A stretch of 64,000 nt of DNA from Listeria_A hofi (GTDB taxonomy: Bacteria > Bacillota > Bacilli > Lactobacillales > Listeriaceae): positions 1 to 64,000 of the forward strand of contig NZ_CAUYTL010000007.1 in the NCBI RefSeq assembly GCF_963575615.1. The letters run 5' to 3'. The position numbers were made by a program, and so were the translations under genes. Below are positions 8,924-18,208 of this stretch, one piece after another. Below the pieces are notes generated by a model. The model had not been told where the DNA came from. It saw nothing but the letters and a program-made list of their open reading frames with translations, and ran no database searches. The number at the start of each line of letters is the position of its first letter. The stretch's first letter is position 1.

Positions 8924-9829
8924 TTAAGGAAAAAGAAGCCATAAAACAACCGGAATTGTGACAATACTAAGAACAGTGCTGATAAAAGTTGTGCTGGATA
9001 CGAGATCTGGCTTCGTATTGAATTGCACTGCGAGTAAAGTTGTGTTAGCAGCTGTTGGCATTGCCGCAAGTAGAATCATGATTTGTTTCGTCATCGGGTC
9101 TACTGGTAAAACAAGCGTGAACAATACAGCGATAAGAGGGGAAATGAGGAGTCGCAAAATAAGCGAAATCGAGACTTTAGGAATATCGATTCGGCGAAAT
9201 GATATGACGGCTAATTGCATGCCCAACACAATCATAATCGTTGGAATTGCTGCATCCCCGACCAATTTCACACAGGTCATCACGCCCGCTGGCACTGGTA
9301 GATGGATAAGTTGGAGGACAATACCTAGTAGCGCCCCGTAAGCGACTGGCATTCGGACGACACGTTGCCAAACCATTTTCATACTGGCCGTTTGTGAACT
9401 TCCTCGTGCCGCGAAGAAGACTCCAATCGTACTCATTACAAGCTGTTGTAACACCATTAAAATAACAGCAATATCAAGCCCAGCAGCGCCAAAAATCAGC
9501 AAAACAACTGGCGTTCCATAATTCCCATTGTTCATAAAAGCTGAAGCGAGAATCATCGCGCACGCATCTTGAATATCGTAGTTCATCACCTTTGCAATTA
9601 CATAAATAATCGCGATAATAGACAAACAAAGCCCCACGACAAAAATCAATAAATAGGCATAATCCATCGTTAATTTATTCGTGTAGAACGTATTAAACGC
9701 CAAAAACGGCGACATTAAATAAAGCGTTAACTTCGATAAATTCGGAATATCAAACTTAAGCGTTTTCTGTCCAATAAAACCAATTGCAAAAATCCCGAAA
9801 ATCGGCAATAAAATCAAAACAAACTCCAT
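8924..9829 (-). CDS. AEC family transporter (auxin efflux carrier-like)
   Basis: A 301-residue membrane protein with about ten segments in two five-helix halves, and the conserved stretch AFMNNGNYGTPV. The AEC family exports or exchanges organic acids such as malate or malonate in bacteria; the substrate here cannot be read from sequence. It follows the drug exporter gene in the same direction but is separated from it by a strong terminator, so it is transcribed on its own. Confidence 0.88.
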   Translation of the reverse strand: MEFVLILLPIFGIFAIGFIGQKTLKFDIPNLSKLTLYLMSPFLAFNTFYTNKLTMDYAYLLIFVVGLCLSIIAIIYVIAKVMNYDIQDACAMILASAFMNNGNYGTPVVLLIFGAAGLDIAVILMVLQQLVMSTIGVFFAARGSSQTASMKMVWQRVVRMPVAYGALLGIVLQLIHLPVPAGVMTCVKLVGDAAIPTIMIVLGMQLAVISFRRIDIPKVSISLILRLLISPLIAVLFTLVLPVDPMTKQIMILLAAMPTAANTTLLAVQFNTKPDLVSSTTFISTVLSIVTIPVVLWLLFP

Positions 9830-9898
9830 GCAAAAATCCCCTTTTCTGTAAATATCAACTTATTTTACTATCTTAGCATATTTCGTTAGTAACACCGA

Positions 9899-9946
9899 AA
9901 AAAGAAACGCGATGCTAAGAAAAAATTTAGCGTACACGTTTCTTTT
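9899..9946 (-). terminator. Terminator after the DHA2 exporter
   Basis: The arms aaagaaacg and cgtttcttt, with an inner pair around atgctaag and tttagcgt, form a long hairpin with A/T tracts. It lies directly 3' of the exporter stop codon. Confidence 0.8.
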
Positions 9947-9949
9947 TCA

Positions 9950-11437
9950 TTATTTAGTTACAGTTTTCTTGCCTTGAGGACGAATGTCTTTCACGAATAG
10001 GCTCAGAATCAAGCCCACAACCGCGAAGGCTACGGCAACGAGAAACGCCGCTTTCATACCGTCAAGGTTTGCTGTCATAGCTTGACTTTGGAACGCTTGT
10101 GGATCAGACATTGCTAATGCTTTTCCTGGCATATTATCTTTCGTTACGTTACTCAATACAGTAATCAGAATTGCTGTACCAATCGAACCGGCAACTTGAC
10201 GAATTGTATTGTTCACCGCAGTACCGTGACTCATCATGTTTAGTGGCAATGAGTTCATACCAGCTGTTGACATCGGCATCATGACCATTGAAATACCGAA
10301 GAAACGCACGGCATAAAAGACGATAATGTACATAGTAGACGTATCTTTTGTCAAGAACATAAACGGAATTGTTCCAGCTACAAGTAATGTCATACCAGTA
10401 ATCGCGAGTAATTTCGGTCCAATCTTATCAAAAATAATACCGGTAATTGGGCTCATAACTCCCATCACGATAGCACCTGGAAGTAATAGTAATCCAGAAT
10501 GTAGCGCTGTTTCACCAAGAATATTTTGAATATAAAGTGGCAATACGATTTCTGCACCAATCATAGACATCATAACAATCGCACTAATAATAGTGGATAG
10601 CGTGAAAACTGGTGATTGGAAAACGCGAAGTTCGAGCATCGGTTTTTCCATTTTAAGTTGGCGCCAGATGAATAGGACTAAGCCGATAGCACCAACGATG
10701 AACATTGTAATCACAAGTCCGTCTGTCCAACCATCCGTACCCGCACTACTAAAGCCGTAAAGAAGGGCACCAAATCCAATTGTTGAAAGGGCAATCGAGA
10801 GAATATCGATTTTTGGATTCGTAAGTTCAACTACTTTTCTCATTGCGAAAAAGGCAAAAATAATATCAAGAACTGCGATTGGAATCAAGATAATGAAAAG
10901 CATATGCCAATCATAGCTATCAACAATCCAACCTGATAAAGTCGGCCCGATAGCAGGCGCAAAAGCGATAACTAATCCGACCATTCCCATCGCTGCCCCA
11001 CGACGATCAGGTGGGAAAATAAGTAGGAAAATGGTTTGCATTAGGGGCATTAGAATTCCGGCCCCAGCTGCTTGAATAATCCGTCCAGTTAGAAGCAATG
11101 CAAAGCTATCTGAGAAAGCTGAGATTACCGTACCAGCTGTAAAGACGATCATCGCTGTTAAAAATAGCGTTTTCGAGTTAATTTTACCGATTAACATTGC
11201 CGTAATTGGAATCATAATCCCGTTAGTAAGTAGGAATGCTGTTGTTAGCCATTGCCCTGTAGCTGCTGTGATGTTTAAATCGACCATAATGTGCGGAAGA
11301 GCTGTTGAAAGAATCGTTTGGTTTAAGATAGCAACGAATGCCCCCACAAGCATTACTGTCATTAATAACATACGATTATAAGGTTTCCCGTGAATATCCA
11401 CGGGTTGTTCCGCGTGTGCTGTTTGTGTCATGTTCAA
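9950..11437 (-). CDS. DHA2-family multidrug exporter (EmrB/QacA type)
   Basis: A 495-residue major facilitator with about 14 membrane segments. TM1 contains the DHA2-type FVAILNQTILSTALPHI. The antiporter motif C region is AFAPAIGPTLSGW. Such H+/drug antiporters pump out cationic or amphipathic drugs. A consensus promoter (TTGACT, 17 nt, TATAAT) and a palindromic element between it and the ribosome site indicate a repressor, though no regulator gene is next to it. Confidence 0.92.
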   Translation of the reverse strand: MNMTQTAHAEQPVDIHGKPYNRMLLMTVMLVGAFVAILNQTILSTALPHIMVDLNITAATGQWLTTAFLLTNGIMIPITAMLIGKINSKTLFLTAMIVFTAGTVISAFSDSFALLLTGRIIQAAGAGILMPLMQTIFLLIFPPDRRGAAMGMVGLVIAFAPAIGPTLSGWIVDSYDWHMLFIILIPIAVLDIIFAFFAMRKVVELTNPKIDILSIALSTIGFGALLYGFSSAGTDGWTDGLVITMFIVGAIGLVLFIWRQLKMEKPMLELRVFQSPVFTLSTIISAIVMMSMIGAEIVLPLYIQNILGETALHSGLLLLPGAIVMGVMSPITGIIFDKIGPKLLAITGMTLLVAGTIPFMFLTKDTSTMYIIVFYAVRFFGISMVMMPMSTAGMNSLPLNMMSHGTAVNNTIRQVAGSIGTAILITVLSNVTKDNMPGKALAMSDPQAFQSQAMTANLDGMKAAFLVAVAFAVVGLILSLFVKDIRPQGKKTVTK

Positions 11438-11460
11438 TCTCCTTTTGATTTAAAAATAAT

Positions 11461-11515
11461 TAGTTCACTTAATTAACTATTTGATTATTATAGGGCAATT
11501 TACGAAAAGAGTCAA
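11461..11515 (-). promoter_or_regulatory. Promoter and palindromic operator of the DHA2 exporter
   Basis: On the minus strand -35 TTGACT (11510-11515), a 17-nt spacer and -10 TATAAT (11487-11492) are near-consensus. Immediately downstream is an imperfect palindrome, tagttcacttaattaacta (11461-11479). It lies at or just after the start of transcription, where MarR- or TetR-type repressors often bind. Confidence 0.75.
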
Positions 11516-11615
11516 TGGAAAAGTTAAAAAAAAAATGGAAGTATCCATATTGTTGCTTTGATAAGGCGAAAATGATTACGCTATCTTTGTTTATACTACT
11601 CATTTGCAACTAAAA

Positions 11616-11652
11616 AAGATGGCAAAAAGAAATGAATCTTTATTACCATCTT
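11616..11652 (-). terminator. Terminator after the CDF gene
   Basis: The arms aagatgg and ccatctt enclose a 23-nt loop. On the minus strand they are followed by a T-run, just 3' of the CDF stop codon. Confidence 0.65.
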
Positions 11653-11664
11653 CGTATTGTAAAA

Positions 11665-12630
11665 TTACCTACCGTCACCATACTCCCAGCTTCGGATGGC
11701 ATCATCTTCATCAAATGAAACGAGAACATCGACAACTCCTTTGACGCTTAGAATATTTTCTTCGAGGCGATCTTTGACATCATCCACTTGTGCAAGCGTC
11801 ATTTCGGGATCGAGTTCCACCTCGACTTCCACATGGAAAAAGTCGCCTTCTTTTAAAACAGTGATGACTTGGATGTCTTTAACGTCTGGATCGCTCATTA
11901 CGAGTTGACCAATTTGTACTTGCAATACTTCATCGGACTCACCAATCGCCCCAGCCGCGTTATCCAAGAACACTTTTCCAACAACGATAAACATCATAAT
12001 CCCGATTAAGGCAGACGCGATTCCCTCTGCTTGATGGTACGGTGTGAAATAGGAAATAATGATGGCAATCATCGCCAAAAGTCCGCCGCCAGTTGCAACG
12101 GAATCTTCTAAGAAAACGAGACGAGTCGCGGCTTTAGCTTTACTGAAATTCGCGAGACTATCTTTGAAAAGTTTCAAACCGCGAGATTTCAAGCCAACAT
12201 CGTGCGCAATTTCGTGCATTGCTTTTACGAGAACAAAACCTTCTAAAATCGTACAGACCCCGAGAACAATCAAGTTAATGAGGAAACCGGTCGATTCTGT
12301 TGGATGGAAAATGTGCGAAATTCCTTCTTTAATTGTTTCAAATGCCATGATACCTACAATTAGAACGGCTCCGAGAAGAACAAGATTTACGACACGACCA
12401 AAACCATTGGGAAAGCGCTTTGTCGGGCGTTTCTTGCTTAGTGCAGAACCAACAAACACGAAAAATTGATTGGCAGCATCACCAAGACTGTGTAACGTTT
12501 CAGCGAACATCGCGACATTTCCTGTGAATATATAGGTGATTCCTTTAATGATAGATACAAGGACGTTGACGATTGCGGCGGTAAGTGCCGACTTGTTTCC
12601 CTTTTTTAGTAACTGAAATATTTCTTTCAA
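11665..12630 (-). CDS. Cation diffusion facilitator (CDF) metal exporter
   Basis: A 321-residue CDF protein. The N-terminal membrane part contains the family signature ETLHSLGDAANQ, where His and Asp bind metal. The C-terminal cytoplasmic ferredoxin-like domain follows (about residues 220-310, for example DPDVKDIQVITVLKEGDFFHVEVEVEL in pieces). CDF exporters remove Zn, Mn, Co or Fe in exchange for protons; the metal is not predictable here. It lies 28 bp after the CapA-like gene on the same strand and may be cotranscribed with it. Confidence 0.9.
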   Translation of the reverse strand: MKEIFQLLKKGNKSALTAAIVNVLVSIIKGITYIFTGNVAMFAETLHSLGDAANQFFVFVGSALSKKRPTKRFPNGFGRVVNLVLLGAVLIVGIMAFETIKEGISHIFHPTESTGFLINLIVLGVCTILEGFVLVKAMHEIAHDVGLKSRGLKLFKDSLANFSKAKAATRLVFLEDSVATGGGLLAMIAIIISYFTPYHQAEGIASALIGIMMFIVVGKVFLDNAAGAIGESDEVLQVQIGQLVMSDPDVKDIQVITVLKEGDFFHVEVEVELDPEMTLAQVDDVKDRLEENILSVKGVVDVLVSFDEDDAIRSWEYGDGR

Positions 12631-12658
12631 AAGTTTTCCTTCTTTCTAAATTTAGCTT

Positions 12659-14080
12659 TTATATAAATGGATCAAAGTAGTCATACTCTGTTACTCCACC
12701 CTGAACGGGTCTACTAATTCTGATTAACTCATTCACAATTTTCTTCGCATCATCACCAAAAACGGGCAGAGGTTGGTAATTATTTTCGTGTAGAGCGCCA
12801 TCTGAGTTCTCATAAGTTGGAACGATGGAAAGATTTTTTAAGACTACCTTACCATTATCTTCTGTAAAGCGCAATCGGAACATTGAGGTCATCCGAGAAA
12901 GCAGCGTTGGATCAGCGCCAAAAGCGAAGTCACCCATGCTATACACGATGTACTTACCATTATATTTCTCAACACTCTCTAAGCGGTGAGGGTGGGAACC
13001 CATGATAATGTCAGCGCCAGCATCAATAATAGCATGGCCGTATTGGGTTTGGTAATCGACTGGTGTTTCACGGTATTCGACTCCCCAGTGCATATTCACA
13101 ATGATTAGATTATTGGGCTTTTTGTATTTCTTTACATCTGCTTCTATTTTTGCAAGGTAGCTCGCGGATTGCTGACTTGCACGGCAATCATAGCCAAGTA
13201 AGACAGTTTCGATACCGCCGATTTTAGTGATGAGCGGCATGTCCTTATTGAAAACAGGGATATTGTTGTCTTCAAAAGCTTTCAAGGTGTCGTCATAACC
13301 AATTTGAAAATAATCCATTGTATGGTTGTTAGCGAGATTTGCTGCATCAACACCACTCGCTGGTAAAAAGGCGACATGTTTAGGATCACTCTTGATGCGC
13401 CACATTTTCACTTCGGCTCTCGTGGCATTCGTAAAGGCACTTTCCGCGTTAATTACCGTATAGTCATCTGATTTGAACCACGGTAGACAGTTTTGGAAAA
13501 CATAGGTATTGGTGCCATTGTTTTTCTTGAAAACGTTATCGAATTTGAGGTGTTCAGGCGTTTCAGGATAGGTACCAAACGAGTTGTCACCGACCATAGT
13601 TAGCGTGATAACCCCTTTTTGCTTGAGCCCCTGTTCATAGTTCGCTGCAGCTGCATAAAACCATTGGTACTGAGTTGTTTTAGTGATGTTACTGCACTTC
13701 TTTTCGCTTTCGACAAAAGTTGGATAGACTTTGCCAAGCGCTTTTTTATCACTGTTTCCAGATTTGTATTGTTGTAGCGCTTCTAGGCAAGCTTTTAAAT
13801 TTTTAATATAGGAACTGTTGGAATTATTCGTTAATTTATATTCCTTTACGTTTTTCATGAGAGCTGCTAATTGTTCCTGTGAATCAGAATCGCCCCCAGA
13901 ATTTGCAAGGGATTCTAGCGTAATTCTCGTTTGTTCGGAAAGCTGTTGAACGGATTTCTGGGTGATATTTTTGAGTGGTTTTTCTGTAGGTGGTTGATTC
14001 AAAGCGTGTACGGTCCAAAAAATACCTACTGCAAAAAAAAGAATGATGATGCCTGGAATAAGGAATGTTTTTTTCTTCAT
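12659..14080 (-). CDS. CapA-family metallophosphatase-like protein
   Basis: A 473-residue protein with a single N-terminal membrane anchor (about residues 7-26), a helical linker (about 30-160) and a CapA/PgsA-type domain. Metallophosphatase-like motifs are MVGDNSFG, NLANNHTMDY and GSHPHRLESVEKYNGKYIVYSMGDFAFG in segments. PgsA/CapA works in poly-gamma-glutamate export, but no pgsBC genes are nearby, so that role is not supported here. It probably acts at the outer face of the membrane. Terminus and length are normal. Confidence 0.82.
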   Translation of the reverse strand: MKKKTFLIPGIIILFFAVGIFWTVHALNQPPTEKPLKNITQKSVQQLSEQTRITLESLANSGGDSDSQEQLAALMKNVKEYKLTNNSNSSYIKNLKACLEALQQYKSGNSDKKALGKVYPTFVESEKKCSNITKTTQYQWFYAAAANYEQGLKQKGVITLTMVGDNSFGTYPETPEHLKFDNVFKKNNGTNTYVFQNCLPWFKSDDYTVINAESAFTNATRAEVKMWRIKSDPKHVAFLPASGVDAANLANNHTMDYFQIGYDDTLKAFEDNNIPVFNKDMPLITKIGGIETVLLGYDCRASQQSASYLAKIEADVKKYKKPNNLIIVNMHWGVEYRETPVDYQTQYGHAIIDAGADIIMGSHPHRLESVEKYNGKYIVYSMGDFAFGADPTLLSRMTSMFRLRFTEDNGKVVLKNLSIVPTYENSDGALHENNYQPLPVFGDDAKKIVNELIRISRPVQGGVTEYDYFDPFI

Positions 14081-14154
14081 ATTGTGCTCCTTTCAAGAGC
14101 GATTTTCTTTTAGTATATTATGTGAGAAGAGAGATGGCAATGTATAAAAATGGA

Positions 14155-14190
14155 ATGGCCCAATCCCGAATACAAATCAGGATTAGGCCA
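14155..14190 (-). terminator. Terminator of the ArsR/ABC operon
   Basis: The arms tggcccaatcc and ggattaggcca form an 11-bp stem with one G-U pair and a loop of about 14 nt. On the minus strand they are followed by a T-rich run, just 3' of the permease stop codon. Confidence 0.8.
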
Positions 14191-14204
14191 CTTGTTTAAG
14201 TCTA

Positions 14205-14975
14205 TTAACTTCTTAGTCCGCGTCCTCTGTCGATTAAATACCAACAAATTGCGTACAGCACAACGATAAAAAGGATGAGGATGGCGATTGACCACATCAC
14301 TGAAATATCTGTCGTTCCCAGGAAGCCAAAGCGGAATCCTGAAACCATATAAACAATCGGATTGACTTTTGATACAGCTTGCCAAAATGGTGGTAGCATG
14401 GAAATCGCATAAAACACGCCTCCGAGATACGTCAATGGCTGCAAAACAAAGGTTGGAATAATGGATACATCGTCAAAAGATTGAGCAAAAATACCGTTTA
14501 GTAAACCCGCTAATGAAAATAGAATCGCTGTCATGAGTAACGTTAAAATAACGAGTAGCCATGAATGGACAGCGAGCGGTACGAAAAATAACGAAACGAG
14601 TGTAACGAGCGCTCCAACTAGAATGCTTCGACCAATTCCACCAAGGAGAAAGCCCCAAATGATGACATGAGTTGGCACCGGTGCAATCAGTATTTCCTCA
14701 ATATTTTTCTGGAATTTTTGCGAGAAAAAGGAAGATGATACATTGGAATAAGAGCTCGTGATGACAGACATCATAATAAGTCCGGGTACGATAAACTCCA
14801 TATAAGAAAATCCACCAACTTGGCCGACACGACTGCCGATTAAGTTACCGAAAATAACGAAATATAATGACGTCGTAATGACTGGTGGTACTAAAGTTTG
14901 AATCCAAATCCGCATATAGCGATTGGTTTCCTTGACTGCTAGACTTTTTAAAGCTGTAAAATAAAGATTAAACAT
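14205..14975 (-). CDS. ABC-2 type transporter permease
   Basis: A 256-residue ABC-2 permease with about six membrane segments and the typical PLTYLGGVFYAISMLPPFWQ region before the last segments. It overlaps the upstream ATPase gene by 8 bp. It is the third gene of an arsR-ATPase-permease operon and should form an exporter with that ATPase. The substrate is unknown; drug or lipid-like compounds are usual for this class. Confidence 0.9.
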   Translation of the reverse strand: MFNLYFTALKSLAVKETNRYMRIWIQTLVPPVITTSLYFVIFGNLIGSRVGQVGGFSYMEFIVPGLIMMSVITSSYSNVSSSFFSQKFQKNIEEILIAPVPTHVIIWGFLLGGIGRSILVGALVTLVSLFFVPLAVHSWLLVILTLLMTAILFSLAGLLNGIFAQSFDDVSIIPTFVLQPLTYLGGVFYAISMLPPFWQAVSKVNPIVYMVSGFRFGFLGTTDISVMWSIAILILFIVVLYAICWYLIDRGRGLRS

Positions 14976-15903
14976 GATTCCCCTCCGCTTGGTGTGTCTC
15001 TTCTGTGATTTTCAGGAAAAGTTCTTCCAGACGATTGGACTTGTTGCGCATGGATAAAACTTGAATTCCTTGTTTGGTCAGTTGTTCAAAAACGTCATTA
15101 ATTCCTTGATTGCGCTCGACTTCGACTTCGAGTGTTGCGTCGTCCTCTAAATTATATTTGTATCCTGTAATTTCAGGTTTTCTATTAGAAGGCGCTAAGT
15201 CAAAAATAAACGTTTCAAACTGCAATTTGCCTAAAAGTGCTTTCATGCTTGTATTCTCGATTAGCTCACCGGACTGAATAATTCCGATATTGCGGCAGAG
15301 CATTTCGGCTTCCTCTAGGTAATGCGTTGTCAGAATAATCGTCGTGCCGCCAACGTTCAATTCTCTGAGATAATCCCACATTTCGCGTCTTAGTTCGATA
15401 TCAACGCCAGCCGTTGGTTCGTCCAAAATGAGTAAACGCGGTTCATGCATCAACGCGCGAGCAATCATTAAGCGCCGTTTCATACCACCAGAAAGCATCC
15501 GGGCACGAACATCCCGTTTTTCCCAGAGACCAGATTGTTTTAAGTATGTTTCGCTTCGTTTTAGCGCTTCTTTGCGAGAAACACCGTAATAGCCAGCTTG
15601 GTTCACAACGATTTGTTGGACGGTTTCAAACGGATTGAAATTAAATTCTTGCGGAACTAGCCCAATTTGCTGCTTTGCACGAACTAAATCGGTATCGATA
15701 TCATAGTCAAAAACTTTTACTTTTCCGGACGTTTTGTTGACCAGTGATGTGATGATTCCGATTGTTGTTGATTTCCCAGCGCCGTTTGGGCCTAACAATG
15801 CGTAAAAATCCCCTTCTTGTACGGTTAAATCAATTCCCCGTAACGCTTGAACGCCTGTCGCATATACTTTTTTTAAGCCTGTTATTTCGAGTGCATATGT
15901 CAT
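14968..15903 (-). CDS. ABC-2 type transporter ATPase
   Basis: A 311-residue ATPase of the drug/polysaccharide exporter (DrrA-like) class. It has Walker A LLGPNGAGKST, signature LSGGMKRR, Walker B LLILDEPTAGVD and switch His in LTTHYLEEAE. The C-terminal extension (about residues 230-311) is the regulatory domain usual for this class. It overlaps both neighbours (4 bp with arsR, 8 bp with the permease gene), so translation is coupled. Confidence 0.92.
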   Translation of the reverse strand: MTYALEITGLKKVYATGVQALRGIDLTVQEGDFYALLGPNGAGKSTTIGIITSLVNKTSGKVKVFDYDIDTDLVRAKQQIGLVPQEFNFNPFETVQQIVVNQAGYYGVSRKEALKRSETYLKQSGLWEKRDVRARMLSGGMKRRLMIARALMHEPRLLILDEPTAGVDIELRREMWDYLRELNVGGTTIILTTHYLEEAEMLCRNIGIIQSGELIENTSMKALLGKLQFETFIFDLAPSNRKPEITGYKYNLEDDATLEVEVERNQGINDVFEQLTKQGIQVLSMRNKSNRLEELFLKITEETHQAEGNHV

Positions 15904-16214
15904 TTAATAACTATCTCCTTTTTTGTGTATGATTCGGTTTTTTCATCAGAAAGTAATTGTACCATGGAATCCATGAAATCTCTTATAAACGTTTCTTTTA
16001 ACGCGTAGTAATGCCACTGACTTTGTTTTGTTACAGAAACGATTCCGGCCTTCTCCAGTGATTTCATATGGTGGGAAAGCGTTGGCTGAGTGAAGTCAAA
16101 ATATTTTAAGACATCACAGGCACACAAACTACCGGACGATAAGAGGTGGATGATTTTCATTCGGCTTGGATCTGCCATAGCTTTGAGTATTAATGAAGTT
16201 TTTTCATAGTTCAT
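15900..16214 (-). CDS. ArsR-family repressor of the ABC operon
   Basis: A 104-residue winged-helix regulator with recognition region DFTQPTLSHHMKSL. A Cys-x-Cys pair (Cys31, Cys33 in SLCACDVL) sits where ArsR holds its arsenite-binding cysteines. The start is ATG 16214, because the earlier ATG at 16229 is part of the AGGAGG site itself. Its first 50 residues align without gaps with the arsR at 40037, with 32 identical residues. An ArsR-type operator overlaps its promoter, so it probably represses its own operon and may sense a metalloid or thiol-reactive ligand. Confidence 0.88.
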   Translation of the reverse strand: MNYEKTSLILKAMADPSRMKIIHLLSSGSLCACDVLKYFDFTQPTLSHHMKSLEKAGIVSVTKQSQWHYYALKETFIRDFMDSMVQLLSDEKTESYTKKEIVIK

Positions 16215-16231
16215 TTTTAACCTCCTCATAT

Positions 16232-16280
16232 ATAGACGAATACCTATGTAGAATATAGATTAGTATAAATGTAATGTCAA
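16232..16280 (-). promoter_or_regulatory. Promoter and ArsR operator of the ABC operon
   Basis: On the minus strand -35 TTGACA (16275-16280), 17 nt and -10 TATATT (16252-16257) form a near-consensus promoter. The 16-mer atagacgaatacctat (16232-16247) covers the start of transcription. It matches atagacaaatatctat in front of the other arsR (40004-40019) at 14 of 16 positions. Confidence 0.8.
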
Positions 16281-16284
16281 GTTG

Positions 16285-16672
16285 TTGCGGCTCTTAGGAA
16301 ATGTATTTTATTTCCTTAGAGCCGCAATATGAGTGCGAGCGAAGAGAGCATTCGTTCCATGCAGTGAATCATGATAGGCGTCTCCGGATCCAGCTTCGGC
16401 GGCCAAATCCTCGAAATTTACACAGCCTCCGAAAAAATCAAGGGCGGATTTTCTCTGCGCCTGTTTAAAATTTTTGTTGTGTCTCTTAGGAAATATATTT
16501 TATTTTCTTAGAGCCGCAATATGAGTGCGAGCGAAGAGAGCATTCGTTCCATGCGGTGAATCATGATAGGTGTCTCCGATCCAGCTTCGGCGACCAGCTC
16601 CTCGAAAATTTCGCGACCTCCAAAAAAGTCAGAAGCGGACTTTTCTTACGGTCCCTAACAATTTTTTTCGAA
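16285..16672. repeat. Duplicated 192-bp intergenic repeat with hairpin
   Basis: Two diverged copies are offset by 192 bp (about 16285-16476 and 16477-16672). Both contain ctcttaggaaat, then gagccgcaatatgagtgcga, gcattcgttccatgc and gatccagcttcgg. In copy one the start forms an 18-bp hairpin: ttgcggctcttaggaaat (16285-16302), a 7-nt loop, and its complement (16310-16327) with one mismatch. No convincing gene lies inside. The core resembles the 75-bp repeat at the left end of the window. Confidence 0.85.
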
Positions 16673-16737
16673 TCTAACGGGCCGCCTCAGCTTTTCATGT
16701 TATACTTAATAAAAGAATACAGATACGAGGTAGAATT

Positions 16738-18168
16738 ATGAAATTTGATAAGATTGGTTCGGATATTGAGAGGGCGCTTGCTGGTTTGGGTTATAAGGAA
16801 GCGACGGAGGTGCAGCGTGAGGTTGTGCCGCTAGTTTTGGAGGAGAAGGATGTTGTCGTGAAGGCGCAGACTGGGAGTGGAAAGACGGCTTCGTTTGCGA
16901 TTCCAATTTGTGAGCTTGTGGAGTGGAGCGAGAATAAACCGCAAGCGCTTGTTTTGGAGCCAACGCGGGAATTGGCGGCACAGGTTCAGGCAGATTTTAC
17001 GAACATTGGGCGGTTTAAGCGCATTAAAGCGACGGCGATTTTTGGAAAGTCTCCTTTTGCAAAACAAAAATTGGAATTGAAGCAGAAAAGTCACGTTGTC
17101 GTTGGAACGCCGGGTCGGACGCTGGATCATATTGAAAAAGGTACGCTAAGCTTGGAGAAAGTGCGCTATTTGGTCATTGATGAGGCGGATGAAATGCTGA
17201 ATATGGGCTTTATCGAGCAAGTTGAGGCAATTATCCAAGCACTACCAAATGATCGCGTGACAATGCTGTTTTCAGCTACATTACCAGCAGATATTGCAAT
17301 GTTGAGTGACAAATATATGAAGGTGCCAGAGCATGTCGAAATTGCTGCTACGGGGCTAACGACCGCAGACATTACACATGAAAAAGTGACAGTGAAAGAC
17401 GATAGCAAAATGGTCGCGTTACGTGATACGCTGATTGTGCAGAATCCGGAGAGTGCGATTATTTTTTGCCGGACGCAAGAGCGCGTGGATGAAACGTATG
17501 ACCAGTTGCGCCGCATGGGATATCCTGCTGAGAAAATCCATGGTGGCTTAACACAAGAAGATCGGTTTGGCGTGATGAACGATTTTAAACGTGGCCTGTT
17601 TCGCTTTTTAGTTGCAACGGATGTGGCGGCGCGTGGGATTGATATTGAGAATATTTCACTTGTCGTAAACTACGATGTGCCACTCGAAAAAGAGAGTTAC
17701 GTTCACCGGACAGGCCGGACGGGGCGCGCTGGGCGTAGCGGAAAAGCAATCACTTTTGTAACGCCGTTTGAGGACCGTTTTATTGGTGAGATTGAGGAGT
17801 ACATTGGCTTTGAAATACCACAAGTCGATTTGCCGAATGATGCGATTGTAGCCGCTCGTAAACCAGCATTTGATGAGAAAATGGAAGAAGCACCAATCGT
17901 GAAGAAAGATAAGAGCGCGGCGCTGAGTAAAGACATTATGAAAATTTATTTTAACGGTGGCAAAAAGAAGAAACTGCGCGCTGTGGATTTCGTGGGGACG
18001 ATTGCAAAGTTGGAAGGAATTAGTGCAGATGATATCGGGATTATTACGATTGAGGATAACGTATCGTTTGTTGAAATTCTGAACGGTAAAGGCGCACAAG
18101 TTGTGAAAGCAATGCAAACCGTCACTGTGAAAGGGAAAAAATTAAAAGTCAGTAAAGCACGGAGATAA
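16738..18168 (+). CDS. dbpA: DEAD-box RNA helicase, DbpA/YxiN type
   Basis: A 476-residue ATP-dependent RNA helicase. Motifs in order are AQTGSGKT (motif I), PTREL, TPGR, DEAD, SAT, and HRTGRTGRAG (motif VI). The C-terminal domain (about residues 400-476) fits the DbpA RNA-binding domain, which targets hairpin 92 of 23S rRNA during 50S assembly. It is monocistronic, with a terminator right after the stop codon. The function is confident; the symbol rests on the C-terminal domain. Confidence 0.9.
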   Translation: MKFDKIGSDIERALAGLGYKEATEVQREVVPLVLEEKDVVVKAQTGSGKTASFAIPICELVEWSENKPQALVLEPTRELAAQVQADFTNIGRFKRIKATAIFGKSPFAKQKLELKQKSHVVVGTPGRTLDHIEKGTLSLEKVRYLVIDEADEMLNMGFIEQVEAIIQALPNDRVTMLFSATLPADIAMLSDKYMKVPEHVEIAATGLTTADITHEKVTVKDDSKMVALRDTLIVQNPESAIIFCRTQERVDETYDQLRRMGYPAEKIHGGLTQEDRFGVMNDFKRGLFRFLVATDVAARGIDIENISLVVNYDVPLEKESYVHRTGRTGRAGRSGKAITFVTPFEDRFIGEIEEYIGFEIPQVDLPNDAIVAARKPAFDEKMEEAPIVKKDKSAALSKDIMKIYFNGGKKKKLRAVDFVGTIAKLEGISADDIGIITIEDNVSFVEILNGKGAQVVKAMQTVTVKGKKLKVSKARR

Positions 18169-18173
18169 GAGAA

Positions 18174-18208
18174 AGATGCCTAGTCAGCGCGATTAGGCAT
18201 CTTTTTTC
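18174..18208. terminator. Bidirectional terminator
   Basis: The arms agatgccta (18174-18182) and taggcatct (18194-18202) are perfect and followed by a T-run. It ends the helicase gene and overlaps the 3' end of the convergent NUDIX gene. Confidence 0.88.

Noticed and set aside
12659..14080. Poly-gamma-glutamate synthesis locus
   Set aside because: Only a CapA/PgsA-like protein is present; no pgsB, pgsC or pgsE genes accompany it.
16556..16741. Short plus-strand gene before dbpA
   Set aside because: It lies inside the intergenic repeat, has no ribosome site and overlaps the dbpA start.
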